Source: Gymnopilus junonius
Taxonomy: Eukaryota; Basidiomycota; Agaricomycetes; Agaricales; Galerinaceae
DNA: 64,000 nt
Reading direction: 5' to 3'
NCBI GenBank assembly: GCA_015501075.1
Contig: JADNYJ010000001.1
Span: forward strand, 248,001-312,000
Shown here: piece by piece, positions 34,204 to 43,890 of the stretch
Position numbering within the stretch: the first letter of the stretch is position 1
Layout of the letters: every line of letters begins with the position of its first letter
Notes under the pieces: generated by a model
Told to the model about the DNA's origin: nothing
Databases searched by the model: none
The model's input: only the letters and a program-made list of their open reading frames with translations
Translations under genes and position numbers: made by a program

Positions 34204-34687
34204 GATAATGACACGACACGACCTGACTCTGTCTTCTATCTGCGCTTATGAACCGTCATTTGCGCCACGACGCAACACTGTAGACGAATCGATTCAAACC
34301 ATACAACTCAGCATCACTCGCATTATTTTTTCGCTCGCACTGTAAAATATTGCCGCATTCTACTCTACACACGCATTTTGGACCGCTTTGATACCCCAAA
34401 ACATACTGTAAAACATTTCTGATCCCTGGGACTCGAGTTATTTTGCTATCATTCTTCCCAGACTTGACACACACGATTCGATTCTTGTAGCATCCATACA
34501 CGCTCGGTCTCTGTATACACGATTACGAGACATGTTGTATTTTTCCATTTTATGTTATTGGTGATGAGGTATAATATGACGGACTTTCTGACGTCATACT
34601 GCTAAGTGTCAACCCTATATAGTATCTCCGGATAATTATGGTGTCTGGGGGAACCTACGGTTCAAATGTAACAGTTGAATATCTACG
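34204..34687. other. Convergent intergenic region
   Basis: Between the 3' ends of the BTB gene and MOB1. A/T-rich and without a supported ORF. Confidence 0.4.
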
Positions 34688-35825
34688 CTAACGCGCCTTA
34701 TCTTCTGCCAGGATAGCCTCGTTCAATTCATCAAGTGGTGCTAGCTCTTTTCTGTCAACGAGATCAAACTGAAACACGCTCATCCATTTAGCTTCTTCGT
34801 ATTTGTGGACACCAATGCTTACCTCGTGCACAAAGAGGAAGAAGTGTCGGTAGCTTGTATTCAAATGAGCTACAAACACTAGGGTGAGATTGTTCAGATT
34901 CAGCATTGCAAAAAAATACCTTCTATGCCGAGAGCACATATGTGATCGAAATGATTGCTGTATATATGCGCATATACGCGAAAACAGACGGCGCACTATC
35001 GTCTTGACAGTATCACGGAAGTTCTTTGGGAACGGAACGCCTAGAAAGCTCTCGAGTTTTGTAACAAGCCCCAAAAGTGGAGCTATGCAAACGAACCTAT
35101 TTTATTGGGAAATACAGCCTCGTCATCTAGGAGATTCTGTGCCCAGTTCATCAAGGCGTCGACGTACTCCGGCGCGGGGAGCTTTGTAGGTCGTTTGAAC
35201 TTCACGCCGTCTTCCCACAAGTATTCATAGCTGAGCATAACGTGATTAGTACACGAAGTGTCCACAAAGTGAATATGATGAACCGAGGTCCCGCAGACAT
35301 GATAGGACACTGTAATTCCGGTTACGAGATGATATCAGCACTTAGGAGGGCATCGCAACTCGGGGAGATTGAGATCTACCTCTGAAGGTATACAGAACTC
35401 TGTTATAGTCCCATAAAGCATATTAAGGTGGTTGAAAAAATCAACAGCTGGATCGTGATAAACATTCATGTGGATTGCTCGACTGAATTTGCATCCTTCA
35501 CTCACTATGAACCGCTAGCCATTCGTTCAGATCTTCACCCTCCGGTAATTGTACAGCCAACCGCAGATTGCCTGATCCCTAAGAGCACCAACGCAGTTTG
35601 AGTGACGGGTTTAAACCAGCGTATGATAGGTGGAGTTGCATGAGCTAGATCCTACCAGAGTGGCCTCGGCGTACTTTCTCAACTGATATTGCTTCGTGCC
35701 TTCTGGTACATCTTTTCGTGGCTTGAACGTCCGAGTCTTTCCACTGCCAAGAGAAGTAAGGAAGAAGCTCTCTTAGGAAGGTAGACTTATAGGAAGAGAA
35801 CTCACAGACCGAAGAACGATGACAT
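34688..35825 (-). CDS. MOB1: MOB kinase activator 1
   Basis: Co-activator of NDR/LATS kinases (Dbf2 in yeast) in the mitotic exit/septation network. At least eight exons from ATG 35825: MSSFFGL, GKTRTFKPRKDVPEGTKQYQ, LRKYAEATL, GSGNLRLAVQLPEGEDLNEW, VDFFNHLNMLYGTITEFC, CPIMSAGPRYEYLWEDG, FKRPTKLPAPEYVDALMNWA, LLDDEAVFPNKI, VPFPKNFRDTVKTIVRRLFR, AHLNTSYRHFFLFVHE and FDLVDRKELAPLDELNEAIL. The zinc-ligand Cys (CP) and His (HxxHI, AHLNTSYRHF) positions are present. All junctions are in frame. It lies opposite the BTB gene, 3' to 3'. Confidence 0.93.
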
Positions 35826-36148
35826 TATGAAGATGTTGAAAGGCAGGTGGTACTGTAGTGACCGTTAATTGATAGATTGAAATAAGTCCGGGGTCCGGAG
35901 ATAAGCGTTCCCTAGACTTTATCTAATCGCGTCATAGCCCCTATTTTCCCCGAGTAACTTGGTGGATTCCAAGATCTCGCAGACGGTCAACTTTCAAGAA
36001 AAGGTGGAGGGTTTCCAAGCTATCCTGGTAGTATGCAGTGGGCCGACTATTCTTTTTCCACGCATGGCGTATCAGGTTGGCAGCCCCGCAACTGTCGAGG
36101 GACAGTCTACAGACCAGCTAATACCGAACGAGATCAGATCAAGACACT
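35826..36148. other. Intergenic region
   Basis: 5' flank of MOB1, leading into the foldback element. No supported gene; the plus-strand frame across 35959-36330 runs into the inverted repeat and is not credible. Confidence 0.35.
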
Positions 36149-36466
36149 CCGGAAAATATTCATGGCGCCGATTTGCCGTCAAGCTTGCATACACTACATG
36201 CAGGAAACCTTTTTTGTTCTCCGAAAATGCATTGATTGTTCATTTGAAAATTGTAATTGTTCAAAAGTTGAAAAATCATTACCTTATGGAGTACCGAAAA
36301 AATATATGGGGGACCGGCGGCACTCCATAAGGTAATGATTTTATGGACTTTGAACAATCGTTATTCTCAAATGAACAATCCATGCATTTTTAACCCACGA
36401 AAAGTCATTCCTGCGCGTAGTGATATGTGCATATTCTGCGGTCTTCTGGAATGCGAACCATTCCGG
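36149..36466. repeat. Long imperfect inverted repeat (foldback/MITE-like)
   Basis: Left arm 36149-36292 and right arm 36322-36466 are reverse complements with a 29-nt spacer. The inner 21 nt are perfect (36272-36292 against 36322-36342). Outward the match is imperfect but recurs in phase: GATTGTTCATTTGA, ATGCAT(T/G)GATTG, CACTAC(AT/GC)GCAGGAA and terminal CCGGAA/TTCCGG. Equal arm lengths (144 and 145 nt) argue for one element. No transposase ORF. It sits between MOB1 and the DJ-1-like gene, about 110 bp from the latter's start. Confidence 0.8.
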
Positions 36467-36514
36467 CATACTGCTTACCGATTCAAATTTTCAAATATAG
36501 CACATTGTGATAAG

Positions 36515-36522
36515 TATATAAG
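36515..36522 (+). promoter_or_regulatory. TATA box of the DJ-1/PfpI gene
   Basis: TATATAAG begins 65 bp upstream of the ATG at 36580, a normal distance for a fungal core promoter. It lies just beyond the foldback element. Confidence 0.5.
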
Positions 36523-36579
36523 ACACCTCAAACTTACCCACTCACTCTCACTGCCCAACTGTGAATTCGAATAACCATC

Positions 36580-37580
36580 ATGCCGTCCGTGCTTTTTGTG
36601 TTCACTTCCGCAGACAAGACTCTGACCGGTTCACAGACTGTAAGTCCTACATCTCTCCTTCCTTTTTGTTGTGCTTGAAGTGTTCCAGGGCTGGTACCTG
36701 CCAGAAGCAGCTCACCCATACTACAAGATTTCACCGGTCGCCAATGTCGATTTTGCCTCTCCCAAGGGTTCTAATCCCCCAATTGACGAAGGAAGTGTAA
36801 AGGTGAACTTAGGAGTCCCCTTCCACTCGGATTTCCGGCGCTGAAAGACTACTAGGCTTTCTCCAAGGATGAGGAGTCCGTGAACTTCTTGAATGACCAA
36901 ACCGTCACAGCTAAATTTGCCAATGCCAAAAAGTTAGCGGACGTCGATTTCAAAGACTATGACGCCATCTTTTATGTCGGAGGTCATGGTCCCGTTATCG
37001 ATTTGCCGACCGATCCTGTGAACGCGAGACTAATTTCACAAGTAAGCACAAAAATTCCTTTTTGGGAGGAGCGCTCATTTTCGACATCTCAAGTTCTGGG
37101 CAGCCGGCAAGATTGTATCGGCTGTGTGTCACGGTCCAGCGTAAGTTTAGGACTCTAAACAGCGCAGCGTACTAAGCTGACAAGGGTTTGAAGTGCTCTC
37201 ACCGGAGCCGTAGACGCCTCCGGAAAGTCAATCTTTGCGGGTAGAACGGCCACTGGGTTCTCCAATGACGAAGAGACACAGGTTGGCAAAGTGAAGGTCA
37301 GTGTCATTCCAATAATTTCTTTCAACAGTTAGTGATTTCGGTTTATAATAAGGATGTCCCATTCTTGTTGGAGGACAAGATCATTCAGCTTGGAGGGAAA
37401 TATGTAAAGGCAGAGAAAGCATGGGAGGTTGGTAAATGAATCCCCTGAAATGGCTTTCACGACTAAATTGTAACCGATGCACAGTCCAAGGTCGTGGTCG
37501 ACGGAAAACTCATCACAGGTCAAAACCCTGCATCTGCTGCTGGTGTCGGGGAAGCGATCGTGCAAGCTCTTAAGCTCTAG
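36580..37580 (+). CDS. DJ-1/PfpI family protein (Hsp31-like)
   Basis: Class I glutamine-amidotransferase-like fold; relatives are glyoxalase III/Hsp31-type stress proteins. ATG 36580 gives MPSVLFVFTSADKTLTGSQT, then GWYLPEAAHPYYKISPVANV, FASPKGSNPPIDEGSVK (the catalytic Glu region), AFSKDEESVNFLNDQ, DYDAIFYVGGHGPVIDLPTD, FWAAGKIVSAVCHGPA (nucleophile Cys in the elbow), SIFAGRTATGFSNDEE, DVPFLLEDKIIQLGGKY and VVVDGKLITGQNPASAAGVG. The CHG motif and the later GQNP motif are those of the DJ-1 superfamily's Hsp31-like branch. Six or seven exons, with introns near 36.64, 36.80, 37.04, 37.14, 37.29 and 37.43 kb. Confidence 0.88.
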
Positions 37581-37753
37581 TCAGGCCGTGCTTTCAGGTC
37601 GTAGTTGATGGGGCGTTGGTGCAGAGCATGTACCCTACGATCATGGTTAAAGAATATTAAGGATTGAAGAAATGAGAAGTATACAAACAATATGGCAATG
37701 TTACAACATTCAAAAAGTTTGACACCCACTATAGGAGAACGCTGAAAGACCCA

Positions 37754-38698
37754 TCATTCAAATATAGACGACAGACATTTGCCAGCCTTTTTTAAGGGTA
37801 AAGCCATCCAAGCCTCCTTGGCGGTGATAGCTAGTTCAGGTGATTCAAATAGCACTTGACCCATTTTTACGCGAATCCCAGCTGGATTCAGGGCAGGAGA
37901 CCAGGTTACATGCGTTTTCTGGAAACCTTTATACCTGATAAACGATAAGAAGATTAGATCAGACTGCCACTATACAGGAGTCAAAGAGGCTCGTACTGCT
38001 GGAATAGCACAGATAGCACGTCATCTGTAACCTCTTGTGGTAGGTTCGTACATAGTAATCGTGACGAGGGCTGCTGAACCTGGGTGGGCACGCTGGTTGG
38101 GACAGCGGCTTTTCAAGAAATGCTGTGAAGCGCACGACTGAAATTGATTCTGAAATAGCACAACGTACAAGGGTCGTTCTTTTTTGGAACTTCTTCCTCA
38201 TCCTCAATTTCCATTTCTTCATCAGAATCATCCGCCTTTTCACGTTTAGCCTGTCGCCCAGAATCGCCAGCGTCGCCGTCCCTATGGCGCTTTCCATTCT
38301 GGGCAATTAGAGAACTTGCGTTTGCAGCCGTTGGAGGAACAAAGTCTGAGTCTTCGACACGTAGGGTAGCATAAGATTTTGACTTGGCATAATCAATGTG
38401 CTAGATAAAGGTCAGAAGATACGTTTTCGATGGCACACTGAAAGGAGCATACCATAGGCTTATCATAGAATGTCATGCCCTCGCATGCGCGCATGGCAGA
38501 AGTCGCGCCAGCTAGATCGGTAAAGACGAGAAAGGCCTGCCCGCGCATTTTCTGGCTTTTGGAGGCAACGACGTCGATAATCTTGCCATACGTGCTGAAG
38601 AGGACATAGAGTTGGATTTTGAGTTCTTCTTTGTTGATCTTATCGTTCAAATTGTTGATATACAAGGTGGTATTTGGTTGGTTTGACGATGAAGACAT
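37754..38698 (-). CDS. MSL1: U1A/U2B''-type snRNP RRM protein, 3' end probably frameshifted
   Basis: Spliceosomal protein binding U1 or U2 snRNA stem-loops. ATG 38698: MSSSSNQPNTTLYINNLNDK; RRM1 has TLYINNLNDKINKEEL, LFSTYGKIIDVVAS and RGQAFLVFTDLAGATSAMRA, then over an intron HIDYAKSKSYATLRVEDSDF. The linker is acidic and Lys-rich. RRM2 starts SRLLCTNLPQEVTDDVLSVL. As written, the frame ends ...LPLKKAGKCLSSIFE. With one more T in the run 37788-37793 it would read LPLKKGWQMSVVYI, the ending expected for RRM2. So an A7/T7 homopolymer was probably undercalled. The 312-bp gap to LAG1 is a shared promoter. Confidence 0.82.
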
Positions 38699-39010
38699 GA
38701 TTGGAGTAAGTTGAAGTTGAGGGGGAGGATATGCACATAGTTCCCACGGGTGAGTAGAAATAATTTGAGGACAAGTTGAGCAGTCTCCTGTTTGCAACTG
38801 GCAGCTGCAGAACGCGTCTCTTTCCCGAGCAATATCGGAGTGAGCATCCCCCTCGAGGGTTATTCTTTCCTTTAACCCCTCTGTCCCTTGCTTCCCTGTC
38901 TGTTTCTTTTTCCCTCGTTGTCTCAAGGTGGTCCGATAAAACGTCTTTCCTATTTTTAACGGTTTCCTCCTGCAACGATCTACACCGTCGCTCAACACTG
39001 GAATAGTAGA

Positions 39011-40357
39011 ATGGACAGCAATAACACCCTCTGGACATATCTCTCCCCCTTTTATACACTCCAAAGTCCTACCGACACACCCGTCGAAACAGACTCTTTT
39101 CACGACTCTACATATTATAATGTTGCCGTACAAGATATCTGCATTGTCATCAGCTTCATTGCTGTCATGGCTGTCTTGCGCGACGCGTTCCGGTTATTTA
39201 TTTTTGAGCCCTTTGCTCGCTGGAAGCTCACCAGGGACCTTGTTCTGCGACAGCAACGAAAACGGTTCGGTAAAACATCAGACAGCGTTGCCAATGGCCA
39301 CGTCGCGAACGGTGGACGCCAAATTTTCAATGGGAAAGGCCAATTGAACGGTACTGCAAACGGAGGTTCCATCCCCGTACCATCCCCCAAGGAATTGCGC
39401 CAGCTGAATCGCAAGGTCCTAAGGTTCGCGGAGCAAGGGTGGTCTTTCGTCTATTACTCACTCCAGTGGTGTTTCGGTCTTGTAAGTTCAGTTTCCCCTT
39501 CTATACTTACCTAATTTTCAAATATGTCTTCTACAGTATGTCCATTATCATTTGCCCACCCGAATTCTGGATCCAAAAGATTTGTGGTTGGGCTACCCCC
39601 ATTTACCGATAGCTAGACCAGTCAAAGTCTACTACCTCCTCCAGACAGCTTTCTACTCGCACCAAATTCTCATTGTCAATGCTGAGGCGCGAAGAAAGGA
39701 CCACTACCAAATGTTATGCCACCATGTCGTTACCGTAATTCTTATGGTGACCAGCTATTTACCAACTTCACGCGCGTAGGATGCGTTATTATGGTACTTA
39801 TGGACTGCTCCGACGTTTTCTTTCCCGTGCGTCTCCGTATTGTTGCTCGTCAGAAAACACATCTAACCCGTTCTGTTTGATCCAGCTTGCGAAAATGATT
39901 CGCTACCTTGATATCAGCCAGCTCGCAACTGATTGTGTCTTTGGCTTGTTTATGTTATCGTGGCTCATCACTCGCCACATCCTCTTCCTCTTCGTCATTT
40001 ATTCGACAATCGTCCAGAACCCCACTTATATCGAATTTAAATGGGACTACGAGAGCAAGCATTTCTTTACACGTAGGGCTTACATTGGGTTCAGTACTCT
40101 GTTACTTGTTCTTCAGGTTCGCACTTTTTTGCCTTGTGGTGGAACTGATAACTTACGCACGTGTGTCTGCCATAGGCTTTGCAGGCCATGTGGTTTTGGA
40201 TGATTTGCAGGGTAGCGTGGCGGGTTGTAAGCGGTAACGGGGCTGAAGATGAACGCAGTGACGATGAAGACGAGTGAGTCGCGTTTTTTTTCTTTGTTGC
40301 ATTGTAGATTCTGACTTGGCATTGGCTTCTAGTGAAACGAATAAAAAAGAAGATTAG
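39011..40357 (+). CDS. LAG1: Ceramide synthase (LAG1/LAC1, TLC domain), apparently frameshifted
   Basis: ER acyl-CoA-dependent ceramide synthase. ATG 39011: MDSNNTLWTYLSPFYTLQSP. A transmembrane segment (DICIVISFIAVMAVL) is followed by FARWKLTRDLVLRQQRKRFG and an Asn/Gly-rich linker. The Lag1 motif starts at QLNRKVLRFAEQGWSFVYYS, then VKVYYLLQTAFYSHQILIV, RRKDHYQMLCHHVVTVILM (essential HH pair), GCVIMVLMDCSDVFFPLAKM (Lag motif DxSD). Between SY and GCVIM the frame shifts at TTT 39758-39760: one more T gives SYFTNFTRVGC, as in yeast Lag1 (TNFT). C-terminal helices and an acidic tail (GAEDERSDDEDDETNKKED) follow. Confidence 0.87.
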
Positions 40358-40872
40358 AGGTCCTCTCCCAGGCTTGGGCAGGGAATTTTTTTGCCAAGTC
40401 GGCATATCCTCTAGACTTACCGACGATACATTACGAAGTTGCATTTTATTATTGGATTAGATGCAGTAATTATGACGCTCAAGGGCATGCTCGTTTCCGG
40501 ACATGTTTTTTGCTATATCTTACGGGACCTTTGCTACGTTATTCGTGGGAATGAGAAAAGTAATATCATCTTCCGGTAGTGTCCCTTATGATCTTTTGTT
40601 TGACGAAGGAGGGCTATGTGATGGAAAGATCTAAGTACAGTGTGTACTACTAAGTACTGCTAGTGCGAGAAGGACTGTCAGTTATTTATTTCGATCTGGT
40701 CACGTTCCTTACCTTATCGGGATTCCATCGACGACAAAGTCGACTCGACGTTCGCAATCCAGAGCGCAGTTGAACTCTTTCTCCCTCCGATCACCCATCT
40801 CCAATACATTCCCTACCCTATTACCTATCGACTCCTCTCGCTCATAAACGTTATTGAAGGAAACACTCACCA
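40358..40872. other. Intergenic region
   Basis: 3' flank of LAG1 and promoter of SNF7. The stretch around 40640 has an imperfect AGTACT-rich palindromic cluster; no ORF is supported. Confidence 0.35.
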
Positions 40873-42056
40873 ATGATGGCCAGTTTCATGAGTTACTTTG
40901 GCGCTGGGCGGAAGGACCCAAAGCAGACGGCACGAGATGCCATTGTTGGCCTACGGCAGCAACTCCAGATGATTGAGAAAAAGGAAGAGTATCTGCAACG
41001 AAAGATCGAGGAAGAGACGAAGAAGGCGAGGGCGAACGCTGTGTCCAACAAGGCTGGTACGTCATTTCTTGTCAAAGTGAACTAATCAGGACCTTCGATG
41101 CTGACGGATGTTGGTCTCCACATTTCCTCTATGCTTTGGCTTTTTGATACCTACGCGTTGTGCTTTGCTGTACCTCTGCTTATGCTCTATCGGCGGCGCT
41201 TTCCCTGGATGGGTGATGTCGACAATTACGGACAACAGTGGCGACTGCTGCGCTAAAACGCAAGAAAGTGACAGAGCAAGAACTGGACAGGCTAGCGGGC
41301 AGTCGTCTGCAGCTGGAGTTGCAAGTGAATACCCTGGAGTCGGCTAACTTGAACGCAGAGACTATGGCAGCCATGAAGAAGGCATCTGATGCTCTCAAGG
41401 TCATTCATGGTAATACGTGAGTCATCTCTTTCTTATGATTTCCTCCTTTTGTTCGACTACTCGCATATCTTGCCTTGGACCATGCAATTTTCCAAGGATG
41501 TTTGACGATTGGATTTGTGGTATACAACGAATGAGGTCATACTGATCACTGGCGTTTATAGGACCATGGATAAAATCGATGCAACGATGAATGCTGTAAA
41601 CGAGCAAAGAGAGCTTGCGAACGAGATTGCAGAAGCGCTTTCAAATCCTATATACTCTGGTGTGGACGTCGATGAAGTGGGTGTCATGCCTTCTCCCCGT
41701 CTGTATTTTACTAACTGTTGCATCGCGTTTGTTTCTTCAATCCAATCCCATGCTTTGCCATTGCAATTCGACTTTTTCAATGGATACGTTTGCCTATAGG
41801 ATGAGTTGAATGCCGAGTTGGAAGAACTGCAACAAGAGGAGCTCAACAACCGCTTGAGCGAGGCGGATCATGTTCCCGTGCATTTACCGCCAACCTCGAG
41901 AGTGGCCGAAGACAGTAAGTCTTCTAACCGGGACCGCTTGTTCATGTGCACACTGACCTGACGCGCTTCGGCTTTGCAGAGACACGGACACCGGTTGCGG
42001 TGGAAGACGACGAAGAAGCGCAACTCAAGGAACTACAGGCTGCATTGGCCATGTGA
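40873..42056 (+). CDS. SNF7: ESCRT-III subunit SNF7/VPS32
   Basis: Main filament-forming ESCRT-III subunit, acting in multivesicular-body sorting and membrane scission. ATG 40873: MMASFMSYFGAGRKDPKQTA, then RDAIVGLRQQLQMIEKKEEY and LQRKIEEETKKARANA (helix 1), TAALKRKKVTEQELDRLAGS, RLQLELQVNTLESANLNAE (helix 2), MDKIDATMNAVNEQRELANE (helices 3-4), DELNAELEELQQEELNN and a C-terminal MIM-like helix DDEEAQLKELQAALAM. Five or six exons. The first intron (about 41057-41238, 182 nt) is over three times longer than usual here. Intact. Confidence 0.93.
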
Positions 42057-42660
42057 TTTGCCATAGACCTTGGTCGACCAGTTTCTTGTCTTCAGTCTTC
42101 TTTGGATTCCCAAGGTTTCTCTTACTCTCGTCCTCATCATATGTACTATTTCCTCGTTACTAGACATTGCATGACTTTCTTCTTCTATCTCCTCGATTTA
42201 CCAACTGGAAGTTGCTGTTCTTCTTCATTATTTCCCCACCCAGACATCAAATCAGTGTGCCCTTTAATTTCTTCGATTAATCCCGCCAGATTCAACTTGC
42301 TTTGCTAGTTAATTTTGTATTAGAATGTATTTACAATATGCCATGAAAGAGAGCTGCAGACTGGGGGATCTGGCAGATTTTACAAGTTTGAACAAATTTC
42401 GTGGAATTAAATTATTGCCAACAAAGCAGGATGGTGCCAACGGGCCTCGAGTGCGAGAGATTTGCGAGGTATCATTTGGATGCTAAGTAATGTTATGATT
42501 ATGTTACGATGCAAAGTGTGGATGTGTGGCCAAGGTAATAATACGACCAAGAAGAACAAAGGACGAGTGCTCTAAGAGTGAGTAATGGATATGAATAACA
42601 ACGCAAGGGGGGGGTAGACAAGATGAAATAATACAGTTGAGGGTAAAGCTGTGCTTGGGG
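42057..42660. other. Convergent intergenic region
   Basis: About 600 bp between the 3' ends of SNF7 and NEM1. It includes a pyrimidine-rich stretch just after SNF7 and a G8 run near 42607. Nothing coding is supported. Confidence 0.4.
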
Positions 42661-43824
42661 TTATGATGAGCGGCTTGAGCCACCGGCTGACCTGAGGCCG
42701 AGCACGCGGCGCACGTCAGAGGTGAAGCGGAGGGAGTCCAGTACAGGAAGGAGGTCAAGAAGGGCTTCGTCTGATGGGTCATGGGTCCAACCCTCGATGG
42801 GGATGCCGTTTGCTGCGAAAAAGGTCGGTTTAGGTCCGATACTTTTTTGACAAGTCAGTTGGGTACGGGACGGACCTTCGTTTACGGTGTAGCTGACTGG
42901 GGAGTTGTCTATGAGACAGACGCGAGCGAGATCGGCTTCTATGAGGGACAAGTCTTTGGTATACGAGCCGTTTGGAAGCTGTGTACATGACTGGAATAAA
43001 GAGAAAGATTAAAAGGGAATGAAAAAGAGAGAGGTCAAGGAGACATGCATCGCGGAAGAAGCGGTGCTCTAATATACCGCGCCCAGCATCTAGCCAATCG
43101 ATAACGGGATCTGCATACTCCTTCATCGAGGCAGTAAATATAACGAGGGTGTACCATCCGGAAACCTGATGGAAGAAGTGAGAATGGGGCAGAAGGAAAA
43201 AGGAGGACGGACACGGACAGTTCTAAGAAAGTAGTCGACAAAGGGACGCTTGTAAACGTGATAGAGGGTGCTGCGGCCACCGAGGACGACCTCGACCATG
43301 TGTCCTGCGCTCTTGTTTGTGGATCGGCCGAAAGGAACTCGGCTGAAGAGGCCAGAGTGGGGACCCTGGTAGGGTATAGGACGGGAGGTGGAGTGGATGA
43401 GGGTCTCATCGAGATCGAGGACAAGGGTCTTTGGGAGATGGAAGGGGAATTTCTTTGGGGAAGAGTCGGAGCGAGAAGTTGGGGGGGTTGGGGAAAGGAC
43501 GGCTGGTTGGGGAATTGGGGGAGGGGTGTAGAGGTGCTGGAGGAGAGAGTGCCAGGCAGATGTGAGGTTGTCCCAGACAAGAAGGAAGACACGGATGAGG
43601 AAGATGCCGTCGATGACAGACTCGAGATTGACCTTTGAGCGGGGCGGGAGGGGCGGCTCGGGTGGCTGCTGGTGCGGGAAGGATGGGGCAGAGTGGGAGC
43701 GCTTTGGGGGCGGCGGAAAGAGCAGCGACTTGGTGGACCAGCTGTTCACTCTCTGCAGGGCCCGTGGCTGTCCCTCTGTCTGCCTCTGCTGGAACTGACG
43801 AGCGACATATCCGATGGTGTTCAT
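42661..43824 (-). CDS. NEM1: NEM1/Dullard (CTDNEP1)-type FCP1-like phosphatase
   Basis: Catalytic subunit of the Nem1-Spo7 phosphatase, which activates lipin (Pah1) at the nuclear envelope/ER. The first in-frame ATG is 43824 (MNTIGYVARQFQQRQTEGQP); an upstream exon cannot be excluded. A Pro/Ser-rich N-terminus precedes a membrane-associated segment (VNLESVIDGIFLIRVFLLVW). The HAD domain has KTLVLDLDETLIHST (DxDxT catalytic motif), VYKRPFVDYFLRT, VSGWYTLVIFTASMKEYADP, VIDWLDAGRGILEHRFFRD, KDLSLIEADLARVCLIDNSP, ANGIPIEGWTHDPSDEALLD and VRRVLGLR. Four or so exons. Its 5' end lies about 70 bp from the 3' end of the adjacent transporter gene. Confidence 0.9.
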
Positions 43825-43890
43825 GAGGTTGGCGCAAGAAAGGGCTGCCTGCCCCGTGTCCAAATAAAGCCGTTACTAACTACAATTATG

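Noticed and set aside
35959..36330. 123-codon plus-strand ORF upstream of the DJ-1-like gene
   Set aside because: It runs through the inverted repeat and has no family features; start context and length fit chance.
38393..39133. 246-codon minus-strand frame extending the U2B'' protein N-terminally
   Set aside because: The extra part has no RNA-binding or conserved features and lies in the divergent promoter; the ATG at 38698 directly precedes the RRM as in the family.
43258..43638. 126-codon plus-strand Gly/Trp/Asp-rich ORF
   Set aside because: Antisense of NEM1 exons with the DLDETLIHS motif; its sequence is a codon-complement artefact.
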